Virus record (IMG/VR): IMGVR_UViG_3300013233_000137
Coordinates: 1 to 64,000 of that record
Source of the DNA: a virus
Direction: 5' to 3' (one strand)
DNA length: 64,000 nt
Made by a program: the position numbers and the translations under genes. Under the pieces are notes generated by a model that ran no database searches, had not been told where the DNA came from, and saw only the letters and a program-made list of their open reading frames with translations. This document shows positions 29,833 to 38,312 of the stretch, piece after piece (the stretch's first letter is position 1; every line of letters begins with the position of its first letter).

Positions 29833-32516
29833 TGCCCACAAGAACTGAAGCCATTAAACGCTTTCTCACCGCCAAAACCCATGCCGATCTGGCAGGTCTG
29901 TACTCCCATGATATGGAATGTCAGGTCAACGTGGCCCAGGATGATGGCGAACGTGTAGAAGGTGACTACCAAGGTAGGCAGTGGCATGGTTGGAGTAATG
30001 GTTTGGAGACCTGGAAGAGCTTCCGAATACCGTATAAAGCAAACTCCAAGCCAGAGTATACCGATAAGGAGATGTCCTTTGATTTAGTAAATCATTCCGA
30101 AGGTATAGGGATGACTGGATGGAACTGGAAACTAGGAGTTAGTAAGTGGGTTGCCTTCGACTTCGATGCCATCACGGGTCATAGTGATAAGCATGCCAGT
30201 AAACTAACCCCCAATGAGCTTGAGGAGATCAAAAATGTTACAATGGCTGTGGATTGGATTACAATTCGTAAGAGTACATCGGGAAAGGGGTTACACCTAT
30301 ACGTTTATCTTGATGACATTAGGACGGTTAATCATACGGAGCATTCAGCATTGGCAAGGGCCATTCTCGGGAAGCTCTCCGCTATAACAGGATATGATTT
30401 CCAGTCAAAGGTCGATGGGTGCGGGGGTAACATGTGGGTATGGCACCGTAAGATGACCAACACCGATGGCCTAACACTTATAAAGAAAGGTATAAAACTC
30501 TATGACATACCTCCGAATTGGCGTGATCACCTGCAAGTAGTTACCGGAAAAAGGCGAAAGGTCAACATCCCGGATGTAGACAATATCGATGATTTCGAGG
30601 AACTACTGGGGCAGGGTACGTATGTCACTTTGGATGAGGAGCATAAGGCACTAATCACCTACCTCACGGAGAAGAACCTCTTCTACTGGTGGGATCAAGA
30701 CCATCATATGTTGGTTACCCATACGCTTAACCTCCAGGACGCCTACGATGATCTGAATATGAAGGGGATCTTCAAGACCAATTCCCCTGGGACTAATCGT
30801 GATGAGCAGAACTGCTTTGCCTATCCGATCAAGAACGGCGGCTGGGTGGTAAGGCGATTCACGAAGGGGATCAATGAGGACCTATCATGGGAGCAAGACG
30901 GCAATGGCTGGACGAAATGCTTTCTAAACCGTTCTCCTAACCTCAAGATCGCAGCTGTGAGTTCCGGTGGTCTTGAAAATGAGAGAGGGGAGTTCATCTT
31001 CCGCCACGCTCAGATGGCCCAAGACGCCGCTCTCAAGCTGAATGCCAATGTGACCTTGCCTCCTTGGGCACTTGGACGTAAGGCCAGTATTAAACAACAT
31101 AAAGACGGTAGGCGAATCGTATTGGAGATGGATCATCAGGCCGAGGATAGTATGGAGAAGGGCTTACAAGGTTGGCTACTGGAAAAGGGTAAGTGGAAGA
31201 GGATCTTCGACGTGGCAGCTACGGAAACCCGTGCTGAGCTTACTAACTATGATGATTTAGTAAGACATTTAGTGACCGAGGGATCAGATGACGCAGGATG
31301 GGTGATTAAAACCGATGAGGAATGGCAGCAAGAGCCTTACCAGCATATCAAGGTCGCCGTGGAAAGCCTTGGCTTCAAGGCCACAGAGGTTCGCGGGATA
31401 CTTGGGGCCAGTATCTTCAAGCCCTGGAAACTGGTTAATCAGCCATTTCAACCGGAATACATCGGTGATAGGCAGTGGAATCGGGACGCCTCCCAATATC
31501 GTTTTATGCCTACTCTAAACCGCGATGACTTGAGCTACCCTTGTTGGATGGCTATTCTAGATCACATAGGTAAGAATCTCCAAGAAGCCGTAGCCAACAA
31601 TGGTTGGGCCAAGGCCAATGGCATTCTCACTGGTGCTGATTATCTCAAATGCTGGATAGCTTCCCTACTGCAAGAGCCATTACAGCCACTACCTTACCTG
31701 TTTCTCTACGGTCCGCAAGGTAGTGGTAAATCCATTCTACCCGAGGCGCTGAGTCTGTTGTTCACCAAGGGCTACGCTAGAGCAGACATGGCCTTGAAAT
31801 CTAAAGATGGTTTTAATGGCGAACTACGTAGTGCTATATTGTGTTCTATTGAGGAGACGGACTTAAACCGTAATAAGCAAGCATCGTCACGTATCAAGGA
31901 CTGGGTGACCAGTCTTCAACTACCTGTTCATGTGAAGTGTAAAACCCCGTTCTTAGTACCGAACTCCACACATTGGATTCAGACTGATAACGACCAGGCG
32001 GCATGTCCAGTATTTCCGGGCGACACCCGTGTCGTGGTGATCTACGTTGAGAGCGTCGATCCCATTAAGTTAATCCCAAAGAAGAAGTTGATACCAATGC
32101 TAGAGAAGGAGGCCCCGGACTTCTTATCAAGTTGTCTTGGCATCGAATTACCGGCCTCCCCTGATAGGCTTAACATCCCAGTTGTGACAACGGCGGAGAA
32201 ACACTCCATCGAACTAGGTAACCGTACAATGCTTGAGGTCTTCATCGAAGAACAATGCCACCATGTCCCCGGGGAGATGATCAAGTTCTCAGCGCTTTAT
32301 GACCGATTTCGAGAATGGTTAGAACCAAGTGACGTCAATAGCTGGTCGAAAATACGTTTTGGCCAATACTTCTCTGCCAATATGCATAAGTACCCCAAGG
32401 GCCGTTCAACTAAGAATGGGCAATGGCATATCGGTAATATAAGTTTAACTAAGGTTCCAGTCACAGGGGCTCCCTATATTGTTCAAGATGATATGCTTAG
32501 GGAGGGTAAACTATGA
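29829..32516 (+). CDS. primase-helicase (AEP-like primase plus D5-type helicase)
   Basis: 895 aa. N-terminal primase-like part: KWVAFDFDAITGHSDKH (acidic pair) and TIRKSTSGKGLHLYVYLD (SGxGxH), as in archaeo-eukaryotic primases. C-terminal superfamily 3/D5-like helicase: YLFLYGPQGSGKSILPEAL (Walker A), SAILCSIEETDLNR (Walker B with acidic pair), then a sensor region VPNSTHWIQTDN. Primes and unwinds DNA for the family A polymerase. A palindrome gives FDLVNHSEG; a weaker one at 31252 gives DDLVRHLV. Confidence 0.85.
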   Translation: MMPTRTEAIKRFLTAKTHADLAGLYSHDMECQVNVAQDDGERVEGDYQGRQWHGWSNGLETWKSFRIPYKANSKPEYTDKEMSFDLVNHSEGIGMTGWNWKLGVSKWVAFDFDAITGHSDKHASKLTPNELEEIKNVTMAVDWITIRKSTSGKGLHLYVYLDDIRTVNHTEHSALARAILGKLSAITGYDFQSKVDGCGGNMWVWHRKMTNTDGLTLIKKGIKLYDIPPNWRDHLQVVTGKRRKVNIPDVDNIDDFEELLGQGTYVTLDEEHKALITYLTEKNLFYWWDQDHHMLVTHTLNLQDAYDDLNMKGIFKTNSPGTNRDEQNCFAYPIKNGGWVVRRFTKGINEDLSWEQDGNGWTKCFLNRSPNLKIAAVSSGGLENERGEFIFRHAQMAQDAALKLNANVTLPPWALGRKASIKQHKDGRRIVLEMDHQAEDSMEKGLQGWLLEKGKWKRIFDVAATETRAELTNYDDLVRHLVTEGSDDAGWVIKTDEEWQQEPYQHIKVAVESLGFKATEVRGILGASIFKPWKLVNQPFQPEYIGDRQWNRDASQYRFMPTLNRDDLSYPCWMAILDHIGKNLQEAVANNGWAKANGILTGADYLKCWIASLLQEPLQPLPYLFLYGPQGSGKSILPEALSLLFTKGYARADMALKSKDGFNGELRSAILCSIEETDLNRNKQASSRIKDWVTSLQLPVHVKCKTPFLVPNSTHWIQTDNDQAACPVFPGDTRVVVIYVESVDPIKLIPKKKLIPMLEKEAPDFLSSCLGIELPASPDRLNIPVVTTAEKHSIELGNRTMLEVFIEEQCHHVPGEMIKFSALYDRFREWLEPSDVNSWSKIRFGQYFSANMHKYPKGRSTKNGQWHIGNISLTKVPVTGAPYIVQDDMLREGKL

Positions 32517-32719
32517 TAGCAGATATCCTTAATGCCCTTGAACCAGAACAGCATAGTCAACTTATGTATGCCTTCGAGCAGGGGTTCTCCCAGATTATTA
32601 TCTATGAACCTGGACGATTCATAGGGGTCAACATCTCGAATATTAAGAATCTTGATTTAGTAAATCAGGAAGGAGACTGGTCATGCGGAACGGTAAGAAA
32701 TACGACACGGGGAAACTGA
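32513..32719 (+). CDS. hypothetical protein with DLVNQ
   Basis: 68 aa, overlapping the helicase stop (ATGA). Helical start then the palindrome-encoded NLDLVNQEGDW. Its end overlaps the next gene by 37 bp. Unknown role. Confidence 0.5.
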   Translation: MIADILNALEPEQHSQLMYAFEQGFSQIIIYEPGRFIGVNISNIKNLDLVNQEGDWSCGTVRNTTRGN

Positions 32720-33045
32720 GGTGGTGCCTACTGCCCTGGAAGCAAGTAGGTAAGATCGTAGGGGTACTCAACTTCGGTGCTGAGAAGTACGGCGATGACA
32801 ATTGGAAGGAGGTTGAAAATGGCCGGCAACGGTACTTCTCCGCTGCCATACGTCATCTGAGCGCATGGTGGGAAGGGGAGTCTAAGGACCAGGAATCTGG
32901 GCTCCACCATCTCGCCCATGCAGGTTGTTGTATACTTTTTCTTTTATGGATGGAGGATTGCGATGAGACTATTAGCAATAGCCATGGTCATGACTATGGC
33001 TCTGATAGGGTGCCAGAATCAGGGTCAGAGGGCGTTGCCCTCTGA
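32683..33045 (+). CDS. dATP/dGTP diphosphohydrolase-like (MazG-related) protein
   Basis: 120 aa. KYDTGKLRWCLLPWKQVGKIVGVLNFGAEKYGDDNW then RYFSAAIRHLSAWWEGE, ESGLHHLAHAGCCILFLLW: this is the all-alpha dATP/dGTP diphosphohydrolase N-terminal family, with the E..K and HL..H residues that bind metal. It would adjust the nucleotide pool in infected cells. GGAAGGAGACTGGTC precedes the start. Confidence 0.75.
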   Translation: MRNGKKYDTGKLRWCLLPWKQVGKIVGVLNFGAEKYGDDNWKEVENGRQRYFSAAIRHLSAWWEGESKDQESGLHHLAHAGCCILFLLWMEDCDETISNSHGHDYGSDRVPESGSEGVAL

Positions 33046-33184
33046 GCAGTTCCAAATCATCAAAGGGGTTACGACCCTTGCCCAGCATGGCACTGAGATA
33101 GTGGAGCTGACCCTGCCCAAGGGATGTGTGATAACTGTTGAAGCCAAGAAGGAAAGGAGCAAACAATATGCCTCCATACGCTAA
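32963..33184 (+). CDS. putative small lipoprotein
   Basis: 73 aa from MRLLAIAMVMTMALIGC after GGAGGATTGCG; the lipobox LIGC gives a mature lipoprotein. The remainder is beta-rich (EIVELTLPKGCVITVE). Nested 82 bp into the preceding gene, as in some phage lipoprotein genes. Function unknown. Confidence 0.55.
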   Translation: MRLLAIAMVMTMALIGCQNQGQRALPSEQFQIIKGVTTLAQHGTEIVELTLPKGCVITVEAKKERSKQYASIR

Positions 33185-33773
33185 GGTAGATTACTATATG
33201 TATAAGAACCCGATCTTCGCCGTGGATGTGGAGACCACAGGTCTCGACCCCAAGAAGCAGGATGTCATCCAAGTTGCTATACTGCCTTTGGATAGGGCAT
33301 ATAGACCAGATAAGTCCTATATGCCTTTCAATATGCATATAAAACCAATGAGACCGGAGAATGCCACGGTACGTGGCGTATATAAGGAGAAGCTCAACCA
33401 TGCCATCGTCAATGGTCTTGACGCCTTCCAAGCCGCCGACCTCTTGGATGAATGGTTTGATAAATTGCATCTTGGTAATGGGGTCAAGATCACACCCTTG
33501 GGACATAATTATGGCTTCGATAAAGCCTTCCTAGAGGAATGGATGGGTAAGCTTAGTTACGATCGCATCTTCCACTATCAGTACCGCGATACCATGCGCA
33601 CAGCTATATACCTAAATGATAAGGCAACGAGCAATGGTGACTCGTTGCCTTACACTCGATTCTCGCTTAACGTCGTATCCAAGAGGCACTCGGTAACTAA
33701 CCAACAAGCTCATGATGCCCTTAGTGATTGCGTCACGACTGCTGAGGTTTATCATCGGATGATGGGTTACTAG
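33168..33773 (+). CDS. DnaQ-like 3'-5' exonuclease
   Basis: 201 aa, start after GGAAAGGAGCAAACAAT. PIFAVDVETTGLDPKKQDVIQVAILPLD is Exo I (DVET), TPLGHNYGFDKAFLEEW is Exo II (H-N-x-x-FD), QAHDALSDCVTTAEVY is Exo III (H-D-A-x-x-D): a DEDDh exonuclease. Likely proofreading or recombination. The coding region overlaps the convergent gene by 41 bp. Confidence 0.85.
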   Translation: MPPYAKVDYYMYKNPIFAVDVETTGLDPKKQDVIQVAILPLDRAYRPDKSYMPFNMHIKPMRPENATVRGVYKEKLNHAIVNGLDAFQAADLLDEWFDKLHLGNGVKITPLGHNYGFDKAFLEEWMGKLSYDRIFHYQYRDTMRTAIYLNDKATSNGDSLPYTRFSLNVVSKRHSVTNQQAHDALSDCVTTAEVYHRMMGY

Positions 33774-35019
33774 TGGCCGGGATCACCCACTCCGGACTAT
33801 AACGTCTTAGGTCTGTATCAAGCATCTTACGGTGACGTAAGAAACGTTCGGGCTTACCATGTTCTTCAGGTTTACTGCCTACGCATTCCGCGTAGGCAGT
33901 TTTCTTGTTGACACAGGCATCAAAGCATACCATACGAATCTTCGTAATGCCGAATACCTTACACAAACCAATAGCTATCTGGGCAGATAGACTAGAATCC
34001 CGTAGACCGAGGCTCACTGCCTTGTAGACCACGCGATTGGCGAAGTCCTTACCACATTGGCTTGCCATAGTGCTTATGAACATCTTGGTCTTGGTCTTAC
34101 TGGGAACACACTTCTCACCTAAATGGGAATCCTGCTGAACTACTATAGTGCTATTAGGTAGGTCCAAGGACTCTACCTTATGGATCGCCTCGTTCAGGGC
34201 GATGATTGGGCCATCGACGATATCGGCAGCGGTAAGGTTGTCAAGACTAGGCCCTTTACCGATGATATTAGCTGTTTGTCCTTTGAAGATATCACGTAGC
34301 AGATCGAGGTCGGTATCCTTGACATCTGGATACCACTTCCGCTCATTGGGGTATCTGGTGAGGTTGCTATCCATATATTCCTCGATAGCTTTATCTCTAC
34401 GAACCAGATAAAATGTCCCATCAGCTAAGATACGTATCTTACTGGGCAATACAAATCCGGTACTCATAATTTTCTCCTTAACCTTGTTTTTACGATATTT
34501 CCTACTTGCCTGGTAATGTGTTATCACGGGGTCCTTGATCTTTCGCATGAGGTCGAAGATCTTGATATACTTATCTGGCAATGGCTTGATACTCATCTGG
34601 GACTGGAACTTCGGGATCAAGGTCGCCATGACTTCCTGATCGAAGACCCTAGTATGCTCCTTCTGGAGCATTACCCATGCCTCAATGAACGGCATAGCAT
34701 TACGGTTGAAGTATAGCGTCCCGGAAAGAGGCTCCTCACCGCGAAACTTGTAGTAGTGCATATCTCCGGTGAAGATATCCTCGGGCTTCCGATCGAAGAT
34801 CGCATCGGCATCGACGTACAGTATCTTCTCGAAACGTTCGAGACAATGTAGTATGAACTCGGGCTTTATAGCGCAATTCTCAATCCATAGTCCACGACTT
34901 GGATACTTCTTGATATAATGCTCGATGTCAAGATGTTTAAGACTCTCTTGAAGTGGCTTAACTACCTCCTCATAGTCTCCTTCCGTGTAGTAGGCACACA
35001 CTGTATATGGTACGGTCAT
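33733..35019 (-). CDS. two-part glycosyltransferase-like / DUF115-like protein
   Basis: 428 aa. Residues about 40-170 look like a nucleotide-sugar enzyme: ERFEKILYVDADAIFDRKPEDIF has the DxD motif. Residues about 250-420 start with ANIIGKGPSLDNL, IIALNEAIHKV and EKCVPSKTKTKMFISTM, a pattern of DUF115/6-hydroxymethylpterin pyrophosphokinase-like or glycan-modifying domains. The fusion suggests surface sugar addition. The rightward operon terminator lies inside this gene. Confidence 0.6.
   Translation of the reverse strand: MTVPYTVCAYYTEGDYEEVVKPLQESLKHLDIEHYIKKYPSRGLWIENCAIKPEFILHCLERFEKILYVDADAIFDRKPEDIFTGDMHYYKFRGEEPLSGTLYFNRNAMPFIEAWVMLQKEHTRVFDQEVMATLIPKFQSQMSIKPLPDKYIKIFDLMRKIKDPVITHYQASRKYRKNKVKEKIMSTGFVLPSKIRILADGTFYLVRRDKAIEEYMDSNLTRYPNERKWYPDVKDTDLDLLRDIFKGQTANIIGKGPSLDNLTAADIVDGPIIALNEAIHKVESLDLPNSTIVVQQDSHLGEKCVPSKTKTKMFISTMASQCGKDFANRVVYKAVSLGLRDSSLSAQIAIGLCKVFGITKIRMVCFDACVNKKTAYAECVGSKPEEHGKPERFLRHRKMLDTDLRRYSPEWVIPATSNPSSDDKPQQS
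33874..33905 (+). terminator. rightward terminator inside convergent gene
   Basis: ACTGCCTACGC-attcc-GCGTAGGCAGT followed by TTTTCTTGTT on the plus strand: an 11-bp stem, 5-nt loop and U-rich tail. It lies 101 bp past the exonuclease stop and inside the coding sequence of the leftward gene, where it encodes part of NKKTAYAECVG. It would end the rightward transcript while costing only an in-frame peptide. Confidence 0.8.
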
Positions 35020-35948
35020 TAGATGAACTCCTTATGCTGTAACTCCTCGGTCATATGCTGCAAACAGATGTTATAGTCATTATAGTAACACTTACTACAA
35101 ATACTGCCATCGAAAACTATGCCAGGGGCATAGTCTTTCCACTTCATCATACGGAATCGTTCTGGCATTGTGCGTTGTTCCTCGGTGGCATATTGAACAC
35201 CACAACAGGGGTATACATACCCATCGACGTTGATCACTGGTTTCACCTGCCCAATTAGACAACGTTCTGAGCCTTGGGTGAAGATGTTGCGATACTGGAA
35301 TATACCTTTATTAGATGTACAAACGCGTTTGACCTCGTCCATAGCTTGCATTGTATCTACATTATTGGCTGTCAGGATATCTGTCACGAAGCGTATATGT
35401 GTTATATTCGGGGTCAGCTTCGCGAGTTTATCAATAGCAATGACTGTAGTCATATTGACATCTGGTGTTATGGTGAAGCTGACGCCTATATCGCATGTTA
35501 GATACTCACTTATCTTCGCTATTATCTCCGCGTCATAATAACCTTGGGTATTGAACACGGATATTCTTAGCCAAGTTAATGTTTGATTTAGTAAATCAAA
35601 ATCTATGTGACCTTTCGAGATCTCAATACCATTTGTTACCATACCAATCTTGTAACCGCGATGCTCAGCGGTGATGAGAATACGATCGAAATCCTTATGC
35701 ATCGTCGGTTCGCCACCACCTGTGATCGTGATGGCCTCGGCACCTAGCTTCTTGAAATGTGTCAAACAGTCCCTAATCTCGATTATGCCCATCTCAAGGG
35801 ACCTATCGACCTCTGAGCAAGAACACCAAGAACATTTACCATTGCAATGATTAGTTGGTATCAACTGTATATGATACGGGCGAGGGACGAAGTCCTTAGA
35901 AACTAATTTCCAAGGCATCGTTCCGGCAGCCGTGTAATTCGTTAGCAT
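35019..35948 (-). CDS. radical SAM enzyme with SPASM-like C-terminus
   Basis: 309 aa. IPTNHCNGKCSWCSC is the CxxxCxxC cluster site and ITITGGGEPTMHKDF the GGE/SAM motif. The C-terminal part has RCLIGQVKPVINVDGYVYPCCG and ICSKCYYNDYNIC, cysteines as in SPASM/twitch auxiliary cluster domains. Such enzymes modify peptides or sugars. Overlaps the glycosyltransferase genes on both sides, so they probably act together. The palindrome reads FDLLNQTLTW. Confidence 0.8.
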   Translation of the reverse strand: MLTNYTAAGTMPWKLVSKDFVPRPYHIQLIPTNHCNGKCSWCSCSEVDRSLEMGIIEIRDCLTHFKKLGAEAITITGGGEPTMHKDFDRILITAEHRGYKIGMVTNGIEISKGHIDFDLLNQTLTWLRISVFNTQGYYDAEIIAKISEYLTCDIGVSFTITPDVNMTTVIAIDKLAKLTPNITHIRFVTDILTANNVDTMQAMDEVKRVCTSNKGIFQYRNIFTQGSERCLIGQVKPVINVDGYVYPCCGVQYATEEQRTMPERFRMMKWKDYAPGIVFDGSICSKCYYNDYNICLQHMTEELQHKEFI

Positions 35949-36636
35949 ATTGGGCTCCTGGCCTGTTATTCCTAACTATAATACCCCTTCTAGCCTCGAA
36001 TAATCTCTTATTATATTGCAAGGCCCTATGATTCCGTGAAGGGGCTCGACGGTCATGGAAGAGGTGGACGACCTGTTCTGGGATGGCACGGTAACTAGCT
36101 CCCAGGTCTAGGAGTCTAGTTACGAAGTCATCGTCATCATATCCTTGACCGGTGAAGTCCTCGTCATATCCACCTATCTCCTGGTATAGGGTCTTCTTCA
36201 GGGCCATACAGAATGGCAGTTTGGTATTCAATTGTGGTAGGAAGCTATAAGCTTCGGGGCATCCCTTCTTATATCTCTGGACATAGGCTAGGTACATGCC
36301 GTTATCATCCCTACCATTTGGGATCACCATCTCTAGGTCACCGACCTTGAGGTCGGCGAGCACATCTGTGGTGTGGTAGATCTCTGCACAACTGAGGACC
36401 ACGGTCTCCCCGTCCGAGGCCGCGACACCCAGGTTGAAGGCCCAAGCTGGGCATCTCCACTTCGTATTACCGGTGTAGAGGTAAGTGCAATCATACTTCT
36501 TAGCTATGGCTTCCGTGGACCCAGGAGGCCCGTCGTTAACCAATACTATTTGACCTTGGAAGTATTCACGAATCCTCGGCAATGTTAGGTGTAGCAGATG
36601 ATCTCGGTTGTGTGTCGTCAATACTATACTTATCAC
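35896..36636 (-). CDS. family 2 glycosyltransferase-like protein (GTG start)
   Basis: 246 aa. MISIVLTTHNRDHLL opens a GT-A fold, QIVLVNDGPPG and ASDGETVVLSCAEI follow, with GGYDEDFTGQGYDDDDFVTRL as the acceptor-side motif (E/D-D-x-D). The first codon is GTG with GGGAG about 9 bp upstream. Likely transfers a sugar to host surface or virion component. Neighbour: radical SAM enzyme. Confidence 0.7.
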   Translation of the reverse strand: MISIVLTTHNRDHLLHLTLPRIREYFQGQIVLVNDGPPGSTEAIAKKYDCTYLYTGNTKWRCPAWAFNLGVAASDGETVVLSCAEIYHTTDVLADLKVGDLEMVIPNGRDDNGMYLAYVQRYKKGCPEAYSFLPQLNTKLPFCMALKKTLYQEIGGYDEDFTGQGYDDDDFVTRLLDLGASYRAIPEQVVHLFHDRRAPSRNHRALQYNKRLFEARRGIIVRNNRPGAQYANELHGCRNDALEISF

Positions 36637-36838
36637 AGTTCGTACACTCCCTATTATGGAGACTACATAGTAGCCTCCTAACCTTTCGGCAACATCCCTT
36701 TGTTACTATTTTGCTAACAGAATATTTACACTTACGAAGTGTAAAGACAAATGGGTCTTTCGTTGGCTGATAACCATCGGGACAAGCTGGTGGCTTGCCC
36801 CGATGGGGGAAGAATGCCTTATCACCTATTACTCGCAT
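36566..36838 (-). CDS. cysteine-rich small protein
   Basis: 90 aa, MRVIGDKAFFPHRGKPPACPDGYQP, followed by cysteine-rich CRKVRRLLCSLHNRECTNC. AAAGGGATGCT precedes the ATG. Several phages carry short proteins with this CPDGY opening and later cysteines next to lysis genes. Overlaps the glycosyltransferase by 71 bp. Confidence 0.5.
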   Translation of the reverse strand: MRVIGDKAFFPHRGKPPACPDGYQPTKDPFVFTLRKCKYSVSKIVTKGCCRKVRRLLCSLHNRECTNCDKYSIDDTQPRSSATPNIAEDS

Positions 36839-37109
36839 CTAGCATCCCTTTCAAATCCTGGGCCTTGATAGCATAGTAACCGCCGAGGTCCATTGTCGTG
36901 TCGATATCCTTCTTGCCCTCGATAGTTACGGGGATCTTCTTATTCGTTGCTATCTTGATCGCACCATGTAGTTCCTTGGGAATCTTATACTGACTGACGT
37001 AGATTACTCTAACCTTCTCCTTGATCCCGACGGTGCATCCAATCGCCATACTGACTATTGATAGCATCGCTAGAGCTAGAAGGCATTTCCTTAGTACCGG
37101 TATCTTCAA
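36822..37109 (-). CDS. outer-membrane spanin-like lipoprotein (TTG start)
   Basis: 95 aa. Start is TTG, chosen because AAAGGAGGTCACAG lies directly before it. Signal LALAMLSIVSMAIGC ends in a lipobox Cys at about residue 25. The mature part is beta-rich (VRVIYVSQYKIPKE) and resembles lipoproteins that follow phage holin genes. It overlaps the previous membrane gene by 101 bp in another frame, as Rz/Rz1 pairs do. Confidence 0.55.
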   Translation of the reverse strand: MKIPVLRKCLLALAMLSIVSMAIGCTVGIKEKVRVIYVSQYKIPKELHGAIKIATNKKIPVTIEGKKDIDTTMDLGGYYAIKAQDLKGMLDASNR

Positions 37110-37203
37110 CTGTGACCTCCTTTGCTGGGGTTGATAGTGCCGCCATGATGACCTTGGCTATGATGCCCTTGAAGAAGTTAAGTACCGCTAGGATAACTGG
37201 CAT
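37009..37203 (-). CDS. small membrane protein, spanin-like partner
   Basis: 64 aa. N-terminal amphipathic/membrane segment (MPVILAVLNFFKGIIAKVIMAAL), then a hydrophilic Ser-rich tail. AAGGAGGAAGTAACT precedes the ATG. Overlapping lipoprotein gene suggests a two-part lysis accessory; not proven. Confidence 0.5.
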   Translation of the reverse strand: MPVILAVLNFFKGIIAKVIMAALSTPAKEVTVEDTGTKEMPSSSSDAINSQYGDWMHRRDQGEG

Positions 37204-37205
37204 AG

Positions 37206-37403
37206 TTACTTCCTCCTTAGCTTCCTTAGCGTCTTGGCGAGGTTGACACGCCTTGCCAAAGTGGTGTTACCAGTTTTCTTTGCCCTAGCAGCCAACTTCG
37301 TGAGGTTGAGCGTACCATTCTTATTGATCTCCTTCTTCTTAGCTGAACGTCGAAGGGCTCCGGGGTTCTTTATTGCTTGTTTGATGAAGTTCTTCTTAGC
37401 CAT
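37206..37403 (-). CDS. small basic protein
   Basis: 65 aa, nearly a quarter Lys/Arg (KNPGALRRSAKKKEINKNG, LARRVNLAKTLRKLRRK). ATG preferred over an upstream GTG because of spacing to AAGGAAA. May bind nucleic acid. Confidence 0.55.
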   Translation of the reverse strand: MAKKNFIKQAIKNPGALRRSAKKKEINKNGTLNLTKLAARAKKTGNTTLARRVNLAKTLRKLRRK

Positions 37404-37405
37404 GA

Positions 37406-37786
37406 TCACTTTCCTTTATGCTTAGACAACAACTGCTTCACAAGACTACTTACCTTACGGGTGGTCCATGCCATAACGACATCTTTAGCGGGACCAGTGG
37501 CAGCTTCCTTAGCTATATTCCAAGCTGCCTGCTCAAGGTTCTTGGCCTCTTCCTTAGTGATCTTACCATCTGCTGCCGCTTTCTTCATGCCATTAGCGAA
37601 GGGCTGTTGCTCAGCCATACCCTCAAGCAGGGCCTCGATAGCCTTACGCTCTGCTTCATCGGCACCTAACTTGGTAAGCAATACTCCGATGTACTTCCTA
37701 ACCAGCAACCACATGCCGCCAATAGCAAAGGCCATGATAACACTTGCACCCTGTACCCACCATCCTTGTACGATTGTTTCTTCCAT
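37406..37786 (-). CDS. putative holin-like membrane protein
   Basis: 126 aa from MEETIVQGWWVQGASV after CTGAGGAGAATGTC. One membrane helix near the start (VIMAFAIGGMWLLV), followed by a long charged helical tail (ERKAIEALLEGMAEQQ). A holin or other membrane lysis protein is suggested by position beside the lipoprotein pair. No endolysin was recognised in the window. Confidence 0.5.
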   Translation of the reverse strand: MEETIVQGWWVQGASVIMAFAIGGMWLLVRKYIGVLLTKLGADEAERKAIEALLEGMAEQQPFANGMKKAAADGKITKEEAKNLEQAAWNIAKEAATGPAKDVVMAWTTRKVSSLVKQLLSKHKGK

Positions 37787-37796
37787 GACATTCTCC

Positions 37797-38312
37797 TCAG
37801 AATTCCAAACAATACAGATCGCCATCGACCTGTCTAGAAGTTATTGATGCCCCTAATAGCTGTTCATAATCAACTATACTACGTCTGATATAGTATACAT
37901 CATACTGACTACCATCTCCAATGTCCTCGTAGATAAAGATCTTCTTCCCCACTCGAAGCATCTCGGTACAAAGGATATCTGGGGCTACTGTAACGTGCTG
38001 TAAACAGGTTACTGTGAATACGATATCGAATTGATCAGTAATGTATGGCAGAAGATTATCGGAAATGATATCTACATTAGGTTCTTCGACCTCAGATAAG
38101 GCAACCATATTTGGGGAGATATCGCATCCCTTGGTATTAGGATATATCTTGAGGTTAATACCAGCTCCACATCCTACTTCAAGTATCTGACCTGTCCATC
38201 CTTGATTTAGTAAATCAGTTTGAACAATAGCTCTACGCTCAGAGGTGCCTCCGACCTTACCACCTGCTACGCAACTAGCTGCATAATCATCCCAATATTC
38301 TTTTGGTGTCAT
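37797..38312 (-). CDS. SAM-dependent methyltransferase (class I)
   Basis: 171 aa. GQILEVGCGAGINLKIY (motif I), GCDISPNMVALS (motif II), DQFDIVFTVTCLQHV (motif IV). No DNA-methylase signature; it resembles sugar or lipid-type methyltransferases. Beside glycosyltransferases on the same transcript. Palindrome gives TDLLNQGWTGQ just before motif I. Confidence 0.75.
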   Translation of the reverse strand: MTPKEYWDDYAASCVAGGKVGGTSERRAIVQTDLLNQGWTGQILEVGCGAGINLKIYPNTKGCDISPNMVALSEVEEPNVDIISDNLLPYITDQFDIVFTVTCLQHVTVAPDILCTEMLRVGKKIFIYEDIGDGSQYDVYYIRRSIVDYEQLLGASITSRQVDGDLYCLEF

